Below, piece by piece: positions 52,725 through 62,268 of a DNA stretch of 64,000 nucleotides. Origin of the DNA: Euglena gracilis (Eukaryota; Euglenida; Euglenophyceae; Euglenales); NCBI GenBank assembly GCA_039621445.1, contig CP154955.1, positions 30,511,471 through 30,575,470 on the forward strand. Direction: 5' to 3'. The notes under the pieces were generated by a model. That model worked only from the letters and a program-made list of their open reading frames with translations, did not search any database and was not told the DNA's origin. The position numbers and the translations under genes are program-made. Position 1 is the first letter of the stretch; the number at the start of each line of letters is the position of its first letter.

Positions 52725-53560
52725 TCTCGGACTCCCACGACAGAGGAAGGGGGAGGAAGGGACCAAGAGGGCGAAGCACAAGAAGATGGTGAGCCCCACC
52801 CCCCCCCCCCAAAAAACAGCAGAAAAAAAAAAAAAACCCCACCAGAAAAGGGGCCCCCCACCAAACAGCCCCAACCACCCACCCAGAAACACAGAAAGAG
52901 ACCACCATCCCCATCAGGGGGGGGGCCCCCACCAAGCGACCATGGGAGAGGGGGGGGGCGGGGCCACGGCGGTTCAGCTTCGCCAAGGTGTCGGAGGAGG
53001 CCTCATCATCGCCAACTCCGGCAACAAAGGCGCAGTAAGAAGCACCCCCCGCGCACGCACAAACACACCAGAACAGAACAGCCGGCAAGGAAAGCAGGAC
53101 CTCACCATCTTCTTGTGCTTCGCCCTCTTGGTCCCTTCCTCCCCCTTCCTCTGTCGTGGGAGTCCGACACTTTCGGACTCCCACGACAGAGGAAGGGGGA
53201 GGAAGGGACCAAGAGGGCGAAGCACAAGAAGATGGTGAGCCCAACCCTCCCACCCAAAAAATCAGCAGAAAAAGAAAGACATCCCAGCCAGAAAAGGGAC
53301 CCCCAACCAAGCAGCCCCAACCACCCACCCAGAAACACAGAAAGAGACCACCATCCCCATCAGGGGGGGGGACCCCCACCAAGCGACCATGGGAGGGGGG
53401 GGGGGGGGCGGGGCCACGACGGTTCAGCTTCGCCAAGGTGTCGGAGGAGGCCTCATCATCGCCAACTCCGGCAACAAAGGCGCAGTAAGGAGCACCCCCC
53501 GCGCACGCACAGAACAGAACAGCCGGCAAGGAAAGCAGGACCTCACCATCTCGCAGTGCG
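52725..53560 (+). repeat. Tandem duplication of the 3' region of element 1 (about 450 bp unit)
   Basis: The segment from 'cggactcccacgacagagg' (52730) to 'caggacctcaccatct' is repeated from 53176. Both copies carry 'ccaccatccccatcagg', 'ggttcagcttcgccaagg' and the inner terminal repeat 'gcagta(a/g)gagcacccccc'. Confidence 0.8.
53101..53238. repeat. 138-bp near-perfect palindrome
   Basis: CTCACCATCTTCTTGTGC...GGGAGTCCGA, CACTT, TCGGACTCCC...GATGGTGAG, with arms of about 67 bp and a 5-nt loop. It sits at the junction of the two 3'-region copies, which makes it look like a snap-back or template-switch product. Confidence 0.85.
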
Positions 53561-53577
53561 GAGCCCGAATGGTCTGG
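53461..53577 (-). repeat. Element 1 right inverted terminal repeat
   Basis: Complement of 48521-48646, lacking an internal segment of about 10 bases (AACACACCAG type). It ends GAGCCCGAATGGTCTGG. Confidence 0.85.
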
Positions 53578-53784
53578 CTCGATGGGACCTGCCTTTCCTC
53601 GCCGGCGATTGTTCTTTGTTTTTGTTGCCTTGCGTCCTCTCCTTATTGCCATTTGATCCGGAAGTTGGCCGGCGCGGCCGTGCTACAAAGGACAGCTATC
53701 GCACAACAAAGCAAGCAAGATCAACAAGTACCAACAAGATCCAGAATTTGCGAAGATTGCCACCAATCCAACTACCAATAAAAT

Positions 53785-54230
53785 ATGGAAGTGGAGAGCA
53801 AACTCGCTACCAAGCTCACCGCGGAAAGACCGCTCGTCGAACGGTCGTCCGCCGAGGTCATTTTCAGCTTAGAGCAACTAAGGATGCCACACGACCTGGA
53901 GAAGAACGTCGTCGTCGCCATCTTGCAGACTGGATTAAAGTTTACTGAAGCAGGCCGGTCGACAGGAAAAGCAACAAAGCGGCTGTTCCAGAACAGTATA
54001 GTTACTGATCTGGCCTTACTGAAGGCCGAATTTGCCCCCTGCAGAGACTCTTTGCTCCTGGCCATTCTTGCATTAGATCGAGCTGCCGACGTTAAAAGTG
54101 GCACCCGAGGTGGCGGAGGCCGCCTTCGCCAGTGCCATGGCCGTGGAAGCCGCCTACTGGGAGGAGTCACCTGAGGAGAAGACCAGGGCTGGAAGCTGCA
54201 CAAAGCAAGTTTACGCAATGGTGCAAGAAG
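53785..54230 (+). pseudogene. Gag-like ORF, element 2, frame-shifted
   Basis: It starts MEVESKLATKLTAERPLVER and is helical and charged. Around 54085-54105 the sensible frame changes to one reading PEVAEAAFASAMAVEAAYWE then ESPEEKT, stopping at 54229. The break is an indel in a GC-rich stretch. No zinc knuckle was seen. Confidence 0.55.
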
Positions 54231-54234
54231 AACT

Positions 54235-54633
54235 TTGAACATAATGGCAAACCAACCACAAAATTGGGAAGTGAGAACATTCCGCTTGGAACAAGAAAAC
54301 ACGAACTTGTGGTGGCGGCGGAGAAGTTTGGGAACGGGCGCAGCAGGGGGAGAAGAACGGAGGAAAAGGAAGGAAGATGTTGGAAAGTGGGACTGCGAAG
54401 CCAAGAGGAGAATAGTGGCCGAATCGCAGGACTCTTGGAATGAGATCGAAGGGATTGGAAGAGGGGCGGGCCGACGAGCGAGCCGGGAGGAGTCACCTGA
54501 GGAGAAGACCCAGGCGAAGGAGGAAGAGCCGGAGGAGACCAAGTTCACGTGGGACGAGGTGGAGGTCCAAGCACCTCGAGAACTTTTGGAGTTGTGGAAC
54601 AGAGCGGCAGGCGGCACCACCGCATTGACATAA
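54235..54633 (+). pseudogene. Second Gag-like ORF, element 2
   Basis: 132 codons, starting MANQPQNWEVRTFRLEQENT and ending with an acidic region ESPEEKTQAKEEEPEETKFT. The ESPEEKT block repeats that near 54160, so part of Gag has been duplicated. The function of this domain is not known to me beyond probable Gag. Confidence 0.5.
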
Positions 54634-54639
54634 AAGCCC

Positions 54640-55870
54640 TCCTCGAGGCCAACCCCTCCAGGGTATCCCCGCTCGAGGAAAAGGGGGATGCCAAGGCCAT
54701 GAAGGCAACCCAAGCTATCACAGCCCACCCAGACCCCGTTAAAGGTCTAGCCCCATTCATAAGGCTGAGACAATGCCTACAGTGGTGGCAACAGCATGCC
54801 CCCCCCCCAGAATTCTGCAACTCATTCAGCATAGGGTGGAACCAAATTTCACAGGGGGCCCATTGTTTTACAAGTCACAAGCAAAACCACCAGAAGAAAC
54901 AGCCCAAGCTCTGTCAAAGGTGGACCATGAGCCTGATCTCAGGCTGGCGAAGAGAGGTAACAAATTCCTCCAACGACCCTTTCAAATGGATCATGCCAAA
55001 GACATTTCCCTCAACTGGAATTTTTTTTTTTTCTTTTTTTTTTGGGCAAAAAATTCCTACCAAGGACCCCTCCCCTACTTCAAACTGGATCATTGCAAAG
55101 AAATTTTCCCTCAACTGGCCAAGGAATGTGGGCCACAAAGGTGGACCTGAAAAAGGTCTAGCCCCTTCCACCTGGAACTGTTCAGAAACAATTTTAAAAA
55201 CCATCATCAGAATGCAGGTGGGGGAGGAAAAAACTTTCAAATGGAGGGGATCTTGTTTTGATGGAAACACCCTTCCCATATGGTGGATGCAAGTCATGCC
55301 AGTTTTTCAAAATAAAAAAAAGCTGTCATAGAAGTCAATCCACAGGGAACAAGAGTTCTGGTGCCCTGGTTTGTAATAGAAAAAGCGAGCCAGGGGCGGG
55401 GGGGCACTGAGATTGATCTCAGGCTGGAGAGAGGTAAACAAATTCCTCCAAGACCCCTACTTCAAACTGGATCATTGCAAAGAAATTTTCCCTCAACTGG
55501 AAAAGGAATGTGGGCCACAAAGGTGGACCTGAAAAACGCCTATTTCCACCTGGAACTGTCAGAAACAATAAAACCATTCATCAGAATGCAGGTGGGGGAA
55601 AAAACTTTTCAAATGGAGGGGGCTTGTTTTGGATTGAACACCCTCCCCTACTGGTGGATGCAAGTCATGCACGTTTTTCAAAATAAAAAAAAAGTGGAGA
55701 AAACAAGGATTTTTGGTTTTTGTCTACCCAGACGACATCCTTTTGGTCGCAAAATCGAAAGATCTGCCCACACAACAAACAGGAAAGTTGTTGCAAGACC
55801 TAAGAGACAGTGTCATAAATTACAAGAAGTCACACTCACTCACACCCAGCAAATTCAGTACCTGGGATTT
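54640..55870 (+). pseudogene. Reverse transcriptase remnants, element 2
   Basis: The RT entry region (VKGLAPFIRLRQCLQWWQQH, then a frame change) is followed by LVPWFVIEKAS at 55353. The segment from 'cttcaaactggatcattgc' to 'caaaataaaaaa' occurs twice (about 55075-55322 and 55462-55693). The second copy has KVDLKNAYFHLEL. The catalytic motif reads Y-P-D-D (about 55720-55731, another frame), one substitution from YLDD. Several frame changes make this non-functional. Confidence 0.65.
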
Positions 55871-56169
55871 TACATATACCTAGAAAAGTTTTCTCACTGC
55901 CCCCCCAGCAAAATTAAAAATCATCAGAGGATTGGAACTTGGGAAAAATTTCAAAATCACATGTCCCAATTCACAGACCAACATGGGTCCCAAGGTTGGG
56001 ACAAAAGATTACCCATACTCCCAGAGGTCAAAGAACAAGTGTTGGACATAGGAGGATTGTTGAAGTCATGGGAAGGCAGAAGTTTTCAAAATCAATGTCC
56101 GGTGAGATAAACCCAATCAGATTCATCCACCCAGGGTTGGGGGGGCACTAGACCTAACCACAGGACAAA

Positions 56170-56400
56170 AAGTGCAGGAATTTTGGCCTTCAGAAATGGC
56201 CCTTCACATCAAAATAAAAGGGTTGAAAGCTGCTGTGGCAGCCACAAAAAGTTTGGCAAGACCAGGGGAAAATGGCCTTCTGACAGTGGACAATCAAGTG
56301 GCATACAGCTTCTTAAAACAGGGAGGGGGCAGAAAATATCCCTTCAACACAATTTTGAGATTTTGCAGTGGTGTCACATAAACCAAGTAAACATCATTCC
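56170..56400 (+). pseudogene. RNase H fragment, element 2
   Basis: MALHIKIKGLKAAVAATKSL and LLTVDNQVAYSFLKQGGG match the second and third acidic motifs of the element 1 RNase H, with the Glu replaced (I-K-G-L in place of the K-E-L-M type). Truncated after FNTILRF by a frame change. Confidence 0.55.
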
Positions 56401-56534
56401 AAACTGAGTGAAGTCAGAAGACATGCTAGCAGATGGCATTTCAAGGTGGTTAAGGGACAGAGGGGACTATACCCTGAAAAAGTCTGTGTTTCTGCACACC
56501 TTGCAAATTTTCTCCACAAAAAAAATTCTGCCCC

Positions 56535-56818
56535 CAGGTGGACATGTTTGCCATCCCAGGAAATGCTCAGCTAGAAAAATTCGTCAGCAGATGGCCTCAC
56601 CACCAAGCAATTGCGGTGAATGCTCTAGAGTGTCCACTGGAGCAGTTTGGGGAGATTTATGCCAACCCCCCCTGGACTCTGATTTTACCAATGGTTGGTT
56701 ATATTAAAGAACAACCCTCAATTGACTTGCCTGGCGGTGGTTCCACACTGGGCTGGGAGTGTGTGGTGGCCCCTGTTAACCAGAATGATCATCAAAAATG
56801 TCTTGTGATTCAAGTGTA
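56535..56818 (+). pseudogene. Dam-like methyltransferase domain, element 2
   Basis: VDMFAIPGNAQLEKFVSRWP and YANPPWTLILPMV correspond to VDMFCTPSNKKF and YANPPWSIIPQWV of element 1. The frame stays open to 56816-56818. Its C-terminal part (VVAPVNQNDHQKCL) has diverged. Confidence 0.6.
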
Positions 56819-56994
56819 ACCTCAGTGTGGATTGTTCCAAAATTGCCTGGGGGAAGTCATGCCCCCACCAGATGGCCCCTCCTCGTGCTGTTATCAGGGA
56901 GGGTTTACAAAGAAAAGAAGGTCCACCTGAAAATATCACACCTTATCTGAAATCCTCGAAGACCCTGGGCAGGTATGAGAAAGGATTTCAAGCC

Positions 56995-57480
56995 TTGTGG
57001 ACTCTTTGTGTGCAGGAAACACGACAGTGGAGGAAACGGCCAGCTGGATTTTGAGACTGACCCAGCACTCTCCACATCAAGCGAGAAATGCTTATAGTGC
57101 TGTGCTGCTGATTCCAGGTTGGGAAACTGTTCGATTTTCCCCACTCATCAAAAAAGCAAAAGTTTTTTGGGCCACTTCTGGTGAAAAGTATTCAGCCTTT
57201 TGGGATGCCAAGGAGGTCATTTCCAAGCTTTTGGCCGCTCCCTTGAATTGGGATAGCATTCAACAGGTCAGAAACAGAACAATTTTGTCTCTGCGTTTGT
57301 TTCATTTGTGCAGGTCAATAGATCTACAACGTTTGCAGAGAACCAAGTCCAAGGTAGGAACAGACTTCTTCATCAAGCTGAGACGAAAGGGCCAACTGAG
57401 GCCCAGATACGAACAATTGATGACATTGCCGACTGCACTCAGAGACGTATGCCCTTCTGCTTTGCTATGTTGGTTGGTGG
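56995..57480 (+). pseudogene. Truncated tyrosine recombinase, element 2
   Basis: It reads AGNTTVEETASWILRLTQHS, NAYSAVLLIPGWETVRFSPL and LRLFHLCRSIDLQRLQRTKS, matching element 1 up to and past the first catalytic Arg (L-C-R-S-I-D-L against L-H-R-G-V-D-L). The part that should carry HxxR and the Tyr is missing: after about 57480 the sequence switches to an inverted Gag-like fragment. Confidence 0.6.
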
Positions 57481-58440
57481 CTCTGACATGTTCCCAGGGT
57501 GTGCAGGGTGGTGCATTGTTATTGTCTTTAAATCCTCCTTGTGCAGCTTTGACTCTGGCCTGCTTGATGTTGATGGTGTTGGTAGCCATACCATAGGTGG
57601 GCCTCTGAGGATCCCCTTTGTGGTTCGAACAGGAATAAATGCTGGTGGGGACTCTCCCCCTTCCTGTTGCCAGATGGCCCCTGGGGGGCCATCTTCCTCC
57701 TGGGGCTGGGCAGGTGGCTGCCCATTTAAACACAGCCCCTTCAGGGCTGTCCATTACCTTCGGGGGGCCTGTGAAGAACCCCCCCTGTGGCTTTGTTGTA
57801 ATTTGTGATCTTCTTGTTGGACTTTCTGGCCCCAGTGGCCTTGATTATAACTTGAAATGCCCCATTGCCCCGACTGTGTTCTGGGTCGCCATGTTCATTT
57901 GAAGGCTTGAGGGGTTCTTGGGGCCACACACTTGGCCCCTGGGGGGGGTGATTGAGAAAGAATGTGGATGGTGTGTATGACTTTTTCTGCCCCTGCCATG
58001 TCCTGTGGGGTCTGGGTGCTGGTGGCCACCTTGGCCTTTGTTAAAGCGACTTTTGATGATGTAGTTGCCTTCATGGCCTGCTTTTCCGTCATGGCCTTTG
58101 TTGCCTTCATTGACTGTGCGGTTTTGGCTGCCATAGCCCTGCTTGAACACACCGTGTGTTTTGAATTGTTTGCCCCCATGTCCCACATCCAACAGTTTGG
58201 GCAGGATTACCAAAAATTTGTTTTCACCTTCCCCACGTCCTTTTTTGGAGCTCACAGCATCAGGGGTGCTGCAGTCAAAATGTACAAGTCTTTGGGTTTT
58301 CCCTTTTGCAAACACTACCTGCGATTGGGAGAGCAAAGATTGCTCGAGATTCGTTGGGAAAAAAGTTGGTTGGAAAGGGTTTTGGTGTGCACAAAGTCCC
58401 ATCGAGTCAAAGTGTGGAGCAAGGGTGGTCCAGTAGTCCC
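57480..58440 (-). pseudogene. Inverted Gag-like fragment inside element 2
   Basis: On the minus strand one frame reads KQGYGSQNRTVNEGNKGHDG then KAGHEGNYIIKSRFNKGQGG, a Gly/Gln/Asn-rich low-complexity region like the G-Y-G-S region of element 1 Gag. Its orientation is opposite to the rest of the element and it replaces the recombinase C-terminus. Confidence 0.55.
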
Positions 58441-58655
58441 GGGATAAAACGTGACCAGGGACGGAGGGACCTCACTTGCGAAACACAAAGGCAAGATGAG
58501 CCCACCTCCCCCAACAAAAAAGACGTCTACCCAGGGGGGGACCACCAGGTTCCAGTTCACCGATCCAGCCAACTGCCGACGGCGACCAAGCAATAAGGAG
58601 AAGACGCAAGGCAAGAAAAACAAAGAACAATGGCCGGCAAGGAAAGAAAGGTCCC

Positions 58656-59284
58656 AAGACAGGTCCCAAGGCAGGTGCGCAATCGTGCTCCCTCGAGCAA
58701 AACGACAAGGGAGGAAGGGACCGAGTGCCGAAGAACAAAGACTTTGTGAGGCCATGCCGTGCTCGCCGGCGGCGTTTGTCGGATTGTTTTTGGTGCGTTG
58801 GGATAGGAGTTCCCGCTTAACGCCGCCTCGCTGTAGTTGGCTGACGATGCTGCTTTGACTTTGCGGCGTGGATCCTTGCCCCTTTGAACCCCCACCCCCC
58901 TCTATCACCCCTGGCCCCTATGTGCTGACCGATGGCTTTTTGAAGACAAATGTTCTCTTACGGGTGATGGGGTCGGGCCCACAAGGTCGTTGTGCTTCGT
59001 CCTCGTGTGTCGTTTTTCCTAGAGGGAGTACGTGACACCTCGGGCTCCGCACTTTGCCCTTGTGAGGCCAGTTTTCGCACTGAAATTAGGGGGCCAGTGC
59101 ATTTTCTACGACACCTGGGGAAACAAGTCGTTGACAATGGGCTGCAAATGCCTTGATGATTGTTGTCTTCAGCCTGCTGTTTCAGTCCGGAGAATAGTGA
59201 AACGTCGGTTAAGACATGCCACATTCACCTTCCTGAGCTTTCCGGACACAGAGTCCGCTGGCAGATGTAGAGATGGTGAATCCC
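58656..59284. other. Inter-element stretch with DIRS terminal-repeat remnants
   Basis: 58755-58855 resembles a left terminal repeat ('gctcgccggcggcg...agttggctgac'). 59038-59078 ('cctcgggctccgcactttgcccttgtgaggc') resembles the outer part of the element 1 terminal repeat. No gene recognised. Confidence 0.4.
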
Positions 59285-59885
59285 TAGGCAGTCGTTATTA
59301 TTCGTCCGCCCCGTCGCCTTCTTCCTCCGTGTCCATTGCGTAGCCTGTGCGGAGGCTTCTTGCGGCGAGACGTGTTCCTGACGCAGTTTCTCCGATGCGT
59401 TCTTGCGTCGGAGAGATGGAAAGCAACGTCAGCACACTTGTCCGACAACTCCGACAGGGCCATGTCCGCGTTGGCCAACAAGACGAGGTCTGTACAGGAA
59501 GGAGTTCAGGTGGTCCACGAAGTTTGACTACCTGTGCCACTCCCGTAAGTTTTCGAATGGCTCTTGCGCAATTCTTCGAGGTACAGCCTCCGCCATTCCA
59601 CCCTTGTCCGGCTTGAAGCACGCCTTGAACGATTTGATCTTCAGCAATTCGCGTACTTCACAAACGTCCCCAGGCCTCGTTGTATATGCTCTCGTCTGTA
59701 GAACACAACGTCTCTGGTGTGATTGATGTCGTCATGATTGCTTGTGGTCCAAAGGGCGATCAAGATCCGCCAACTCTGGCGGAAAGCAGTAATAAGCACC
59801 CCCCAAAACAACACACCATGAACAAACAGCCGGCACAAACAAGCAGGATCTCACCCAACCGAAGAGCGAAGCCCGAGTGGTCTAA
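59285..59885 (-). mobile_element. Minus-strand DIRS 5' end: terminal repeat plus Gag start
   Basis: 59780-59885 has the order of the element 1 right terminal repeat ('gcagtaataagcacccccc', 'agccggcac...aagcaggatctcacc', 'gaagcccgagtggtct'). Read on the minus strand it is therefore a left end. Downstream on that strand lies Gag-like coding (KPDKGGMAEAVPRRIAQEPF; ANADMALSELSDKCADVAFH), broken by a stop and frame changes. Element orientation here is opposite to elements 1-3. Confidence 0.5.
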
Positions 59886-60039
59886 TTTCTTAAGTGGCAC
59901 GCGTTCATTCGTCTGACCTGGGGCCCCCGGACACCGTTGTTCCTATAACAAAGTAATTTAACAATAGCAAGCAACAATACCAAAATAACAAGCAAGGGGT
60001 TCCCCCCAGTGGTGAGCGGCCCACTCCAACAGAGGGGCA

Positions 60040-60327
60040 AAATTTTTTCTTACTCAAAACATTGAGCCTTCTTCCCAAGAAGTTTTTGAAATTCGCCAGA
60101 GGAGGGGTGTGGAGGCAGATGGTCGTTTTATTGAGGTCAAATTTATGAATGGTGTGCAACAACGTATGCTGAACGCCATGCGGCTGCTGGCACACTTGCA
60201 ACCCATTGTGTTGCAGCAAGAGGACACGTCTTACCATCAGCTGTGTCAACAACTGTTTTACTTTTTGCAGAGGCCGAAGTTAAACTCCTACGTGAAAGAA
60301 AGCGTAGGAGCATTCCTGGTGCTGTGA
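60040..60327 (+). CDS. Gag-like ORF, element 3
   Basis: The frame FFLTQNIEPSSQEVFEIRQR then RGVEADGRFIEVKFMNGVQQ continues to FLQRPKLNSYVKESVGAFLVL and a TGA at 60325-60327. Helical, Gln/Leu-rich; identical in the second copy (62904-63191) apart from one Lys/Arg-type change upstream. Likely part of Gag; no start codon is certain. Confidence 0.45.
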   Translation, partial: KFFLTQNIEPSSQEVFEIRQRRGVEADGRFIEVKFMNGVQQRMLNAMRLLAHLQPIVLQQEDTSYHQLCQQLFYFLQRPKLNSYVKESVGAFLVL

Positions 60328-60372
60328 CGGAGTCCATCAACGTTTGATCCACTTCAGCAGATTTGCAAGTGG

Positions 60373-60675
60373 ACAGAACGGTGCAGAACATCAATGGAGC
60401 AGGTAAAACACCAATTACCCCTAAAAGCTACAAGGCGTATTTTCCAACCGCACAGGTTTGGGACACTGGAGAAAAGGTGGCAAGGGCAATCTGCCCCTCA
60501 ACAGGAGCTATGGCAGATCATACCCATCCCCATGGCGGGGGAAGAGCCTGGTCTATTGAATCAATGGTCGTGGACGTGGAGGAACATCCAGCTAGCCAGC
60601 CAGGATCCAGTGGAGAACCAAAGCCCACGGTGGGTCCCGAAAGTCTGCAGATTTATCAGTAAACACGCCCTCTAA
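60373..60675 (+). CDS. Unknown ORF, element 3
   Basis: Two overlapping frames (60363-60662 and 60394-60675) are open. One reads KHQLPLKATRRIFQPHRFGT and WTWRNIQLASQDPVENQSPR. It lies between Gag and RT and is kept intact in both tandem copies, which says little because the copies are recent. Probably the Gag C-terminal region. Confidence 0.35.
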   Translation, partial: TERCRTSMEQVKHQLPLKATRRIFQPHRFGTLEKRWQGQSAPQQELWQIIPIPMAGEEPGLLNQWSWTWRNIQLASQDPVENQSPRWVPKVCRFISKHAL

Positions 60676-60872
60676 ATCACATGATTCAGTGCAGGAAAAA
60701 ACAGTGTGGGTGACACCTCCATGCCCCAAATACTAATGAAAATTCTGTTGTGGTGGAAAAATCATGGAAACCCTTTTCTCTGTCGAATTCTGCGGGAAAG
60801 CATTCAACCATATTCTCCATTACCCCAAACTTGTCAAAAAGCACAAGGTTCTATGGGACATAAGAATTTGGT

Positions 60873-61700
60873 TTGACAAACAAGATTTTGAGTGATTACA
60901 AATCCTCAGGTGCAGTCAGAAAGATACCCCCAGGGGCTGTGTCCAGGATCTTGGTGCCTTGGTTTATCATTTCAAAACGGGAAAAGGACACCATCAAACA
61001 TCGTTTGATCACAAGTTGCAAAGACCTGAACACCTTTTTCACAGCCCCCCCATTCAAACTGACCTTCCTGTCAGGAATAATTCCCTACCTTCAACAGGGT
61101 GGGGGGGGAGTTAGACTTCAAGGAAGCATACTTCCATCTCCTCCTTCATCCTCTCATTCAGAAATTTTTACAGCTTCAGGTGGGGAAAACGGTGTGGGGA
61201 AAAGCCAGCCTTGGAGTCAGCAATGTAGCATTCCTGTTCATACAATTTATGAAACCTCTGGAAAACCTGTGGCCCATCAAAGGCATCCTAGCCTTTGTAT
61301 ATCTCGACGATATACTGATTTTAGCGAAATGCTCCCAGATGGTGCAAAAAACATCTAACTGTCATGGTCCAAGACTTGCTGGCAGCAGGTTTCAAAATCA
61401 GCATCCCCAAAAGTGTGTTACTCCCAAGTCAAATTTTTCCCCACTTGGGAGCTGTGATAAATTTGGCAGAAGGAAAACGTCAAGTCCCACCTCAAAAAAA
61501 AAAACCTAGGAAAAGAAATAGGAAAGGTTTTGGTTGCTAGTCACCTCACTTGTCGAAAAACGGCTGTAATTATGTGTCAAATTTGTTCAAACCTCACCCC
61601 CCTACCTTTCCTAAGGGCATTAACCAACACCCTCAAAGAGTTTGTGGACCTTCATCAAACCCACAGCTGGGTTTATCAGGTAACCGTACCACAGTCCATA
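60873..61700 (+). pseudogene. Reverse transcriptase, element 3, split between frames
   Basis: First frame: ILVPWFIISKREKDTIKHRL then ITSCKDLNTFFTAPPFKLTF (fingers). Second frame: LDFKEAYFHLLLHPLIQKFL and ILAFVYLDDILILAKCSQMV, with an intact YLDD (about 61302-61313). The change of frame coincides with an 8-G run at 61101-61108; the second copy has the same length but one G replaced by T. Downstream, LPFLRALTNTLKEFVDLHQT is in a third frame. Confidence 0.7.
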
Positions 61701-62029
61701 AAAGAACATATTTTGTCACTAAAGCTTCTTCTTGCAGAGGCCCATTGTGAGTCACTGGTCCTGGCAATTGTAATTAGTCACAGTGGTACTCCCTAATTCA
61801 AAAAGAGACTACTAATTTCAGGTCATTTCTTCTATTTCTGTGTAGCTGGCAACAAACGTGCACTGTTTACCTGGGCTTACCTGGATGTCTTTGGACTTTT
61901 CTGGAAGTGCACTCTGATTGGGAATTTTGCCTGCAGCTGGTCAAGTCAAGAAGAGTTGCAAGTTGGAAAGAGCAGGCAAGCATGCAAAGGGCACCAGCGG
62001 TAAAACACACCAGGGGCGACCATTTTTGG

Positions 62030-62205
62030 GCCATCCCAACTTGATTTTGCTTTCAGACAGTTCTACTCAAGGGTTTTGGGTCCTGGATCTACATTCTGGG
62101 AAAAAACTGCACAAGTTTTGGAGAAGCAATCAGGGGTGGCACATAAATTTGAATTTTATCCTTAACAAAACCAGGGGAGTCAGTAGTTATTCAGGTTTAC
62201 AATAA
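62030..62205 (+). pseudogene. RNase H start, element 3, truncated
   Basis: LILLSDSSTQGFWVLDLHSG and FWRSNQGWHINLNFILNKTR match the first two motifs of the element 1 RNase H (LFSDSSTWQWGGLDKNSG; FWRDLHILHINQKEL), with the Glu changed to Asn. It stops at TAA 62203-62205, shortly before the duplication junction. No methyltransferase or recombinase follows. Confidence 0.6.
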
Positions 62206-62268
62206 AGTAACTGCAAGCTACCTCAGGAAGCAAGGGGGAAGGGTACAAGTCCAAGTACAAGTACAAGT

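Larger units (their letters stand above)
48521..53577 (+). mobile_element. DIRS-like tyrosine-recombinase retrotransposon, element 1
   Basis: About 5.06 kb bounded by inverted terminal repeats (48521-48646 and 53461-53577). The order is Gag-like ORF, reverse transcriptase, RNase H, Dam-like methyltransferase, tyrosine recombinase, as in DIRS1-type elements. Reading frames overlap. The ends lack long direct repeats and I see no integrase or protease, as expected for this order. The copy looks defective: RT changes frame at about 50319 and the recombinase nucleophile position reads Ser. An internal copy of the terminal sequence (52683-52730) may be the internal complementary region of DIRS replication models. 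Confidence 0.85.
53581..58655 (+). mobile_element. DIRS-like element 2, decayed, different subfamily
   Basis: Inverted ends: 53581-53668 (GGGACCTGCCTTTCCTCGCC and onward) against 58568-58655. Contents in order: Gag-like fragments, RT with an internal duplication, RNase H fragment, methyltransferase, truncated recombinase, then an inverted Gag-like fragment. Many frame breaks. It begins within a few bases of the end of element 1. An 11-base inverse match of the left end (53578-53588) lies at 58396-58406 and may mark an internal complementary region. Confidence 0.75.
59405..62268 (+). repeat. 2,864-bp tandem duplication, first copy
   Basis: From 'cgtcggagagatggaaagc' (59406) onward the sequence recurs at an offset of 2,864 bases with only a few substitutions (for example 60049, 60441 and the G run near 61101). 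The first copy ends in (AAGTAC)n at 62249-62270. Confidence 0.9.

Noticed and set aside
52666-53652. 328-codon minus-strand ORF in the 3' region of element 1
   Set aside because: Runs through the duplicated terminal repeats and palindrome; no motif.
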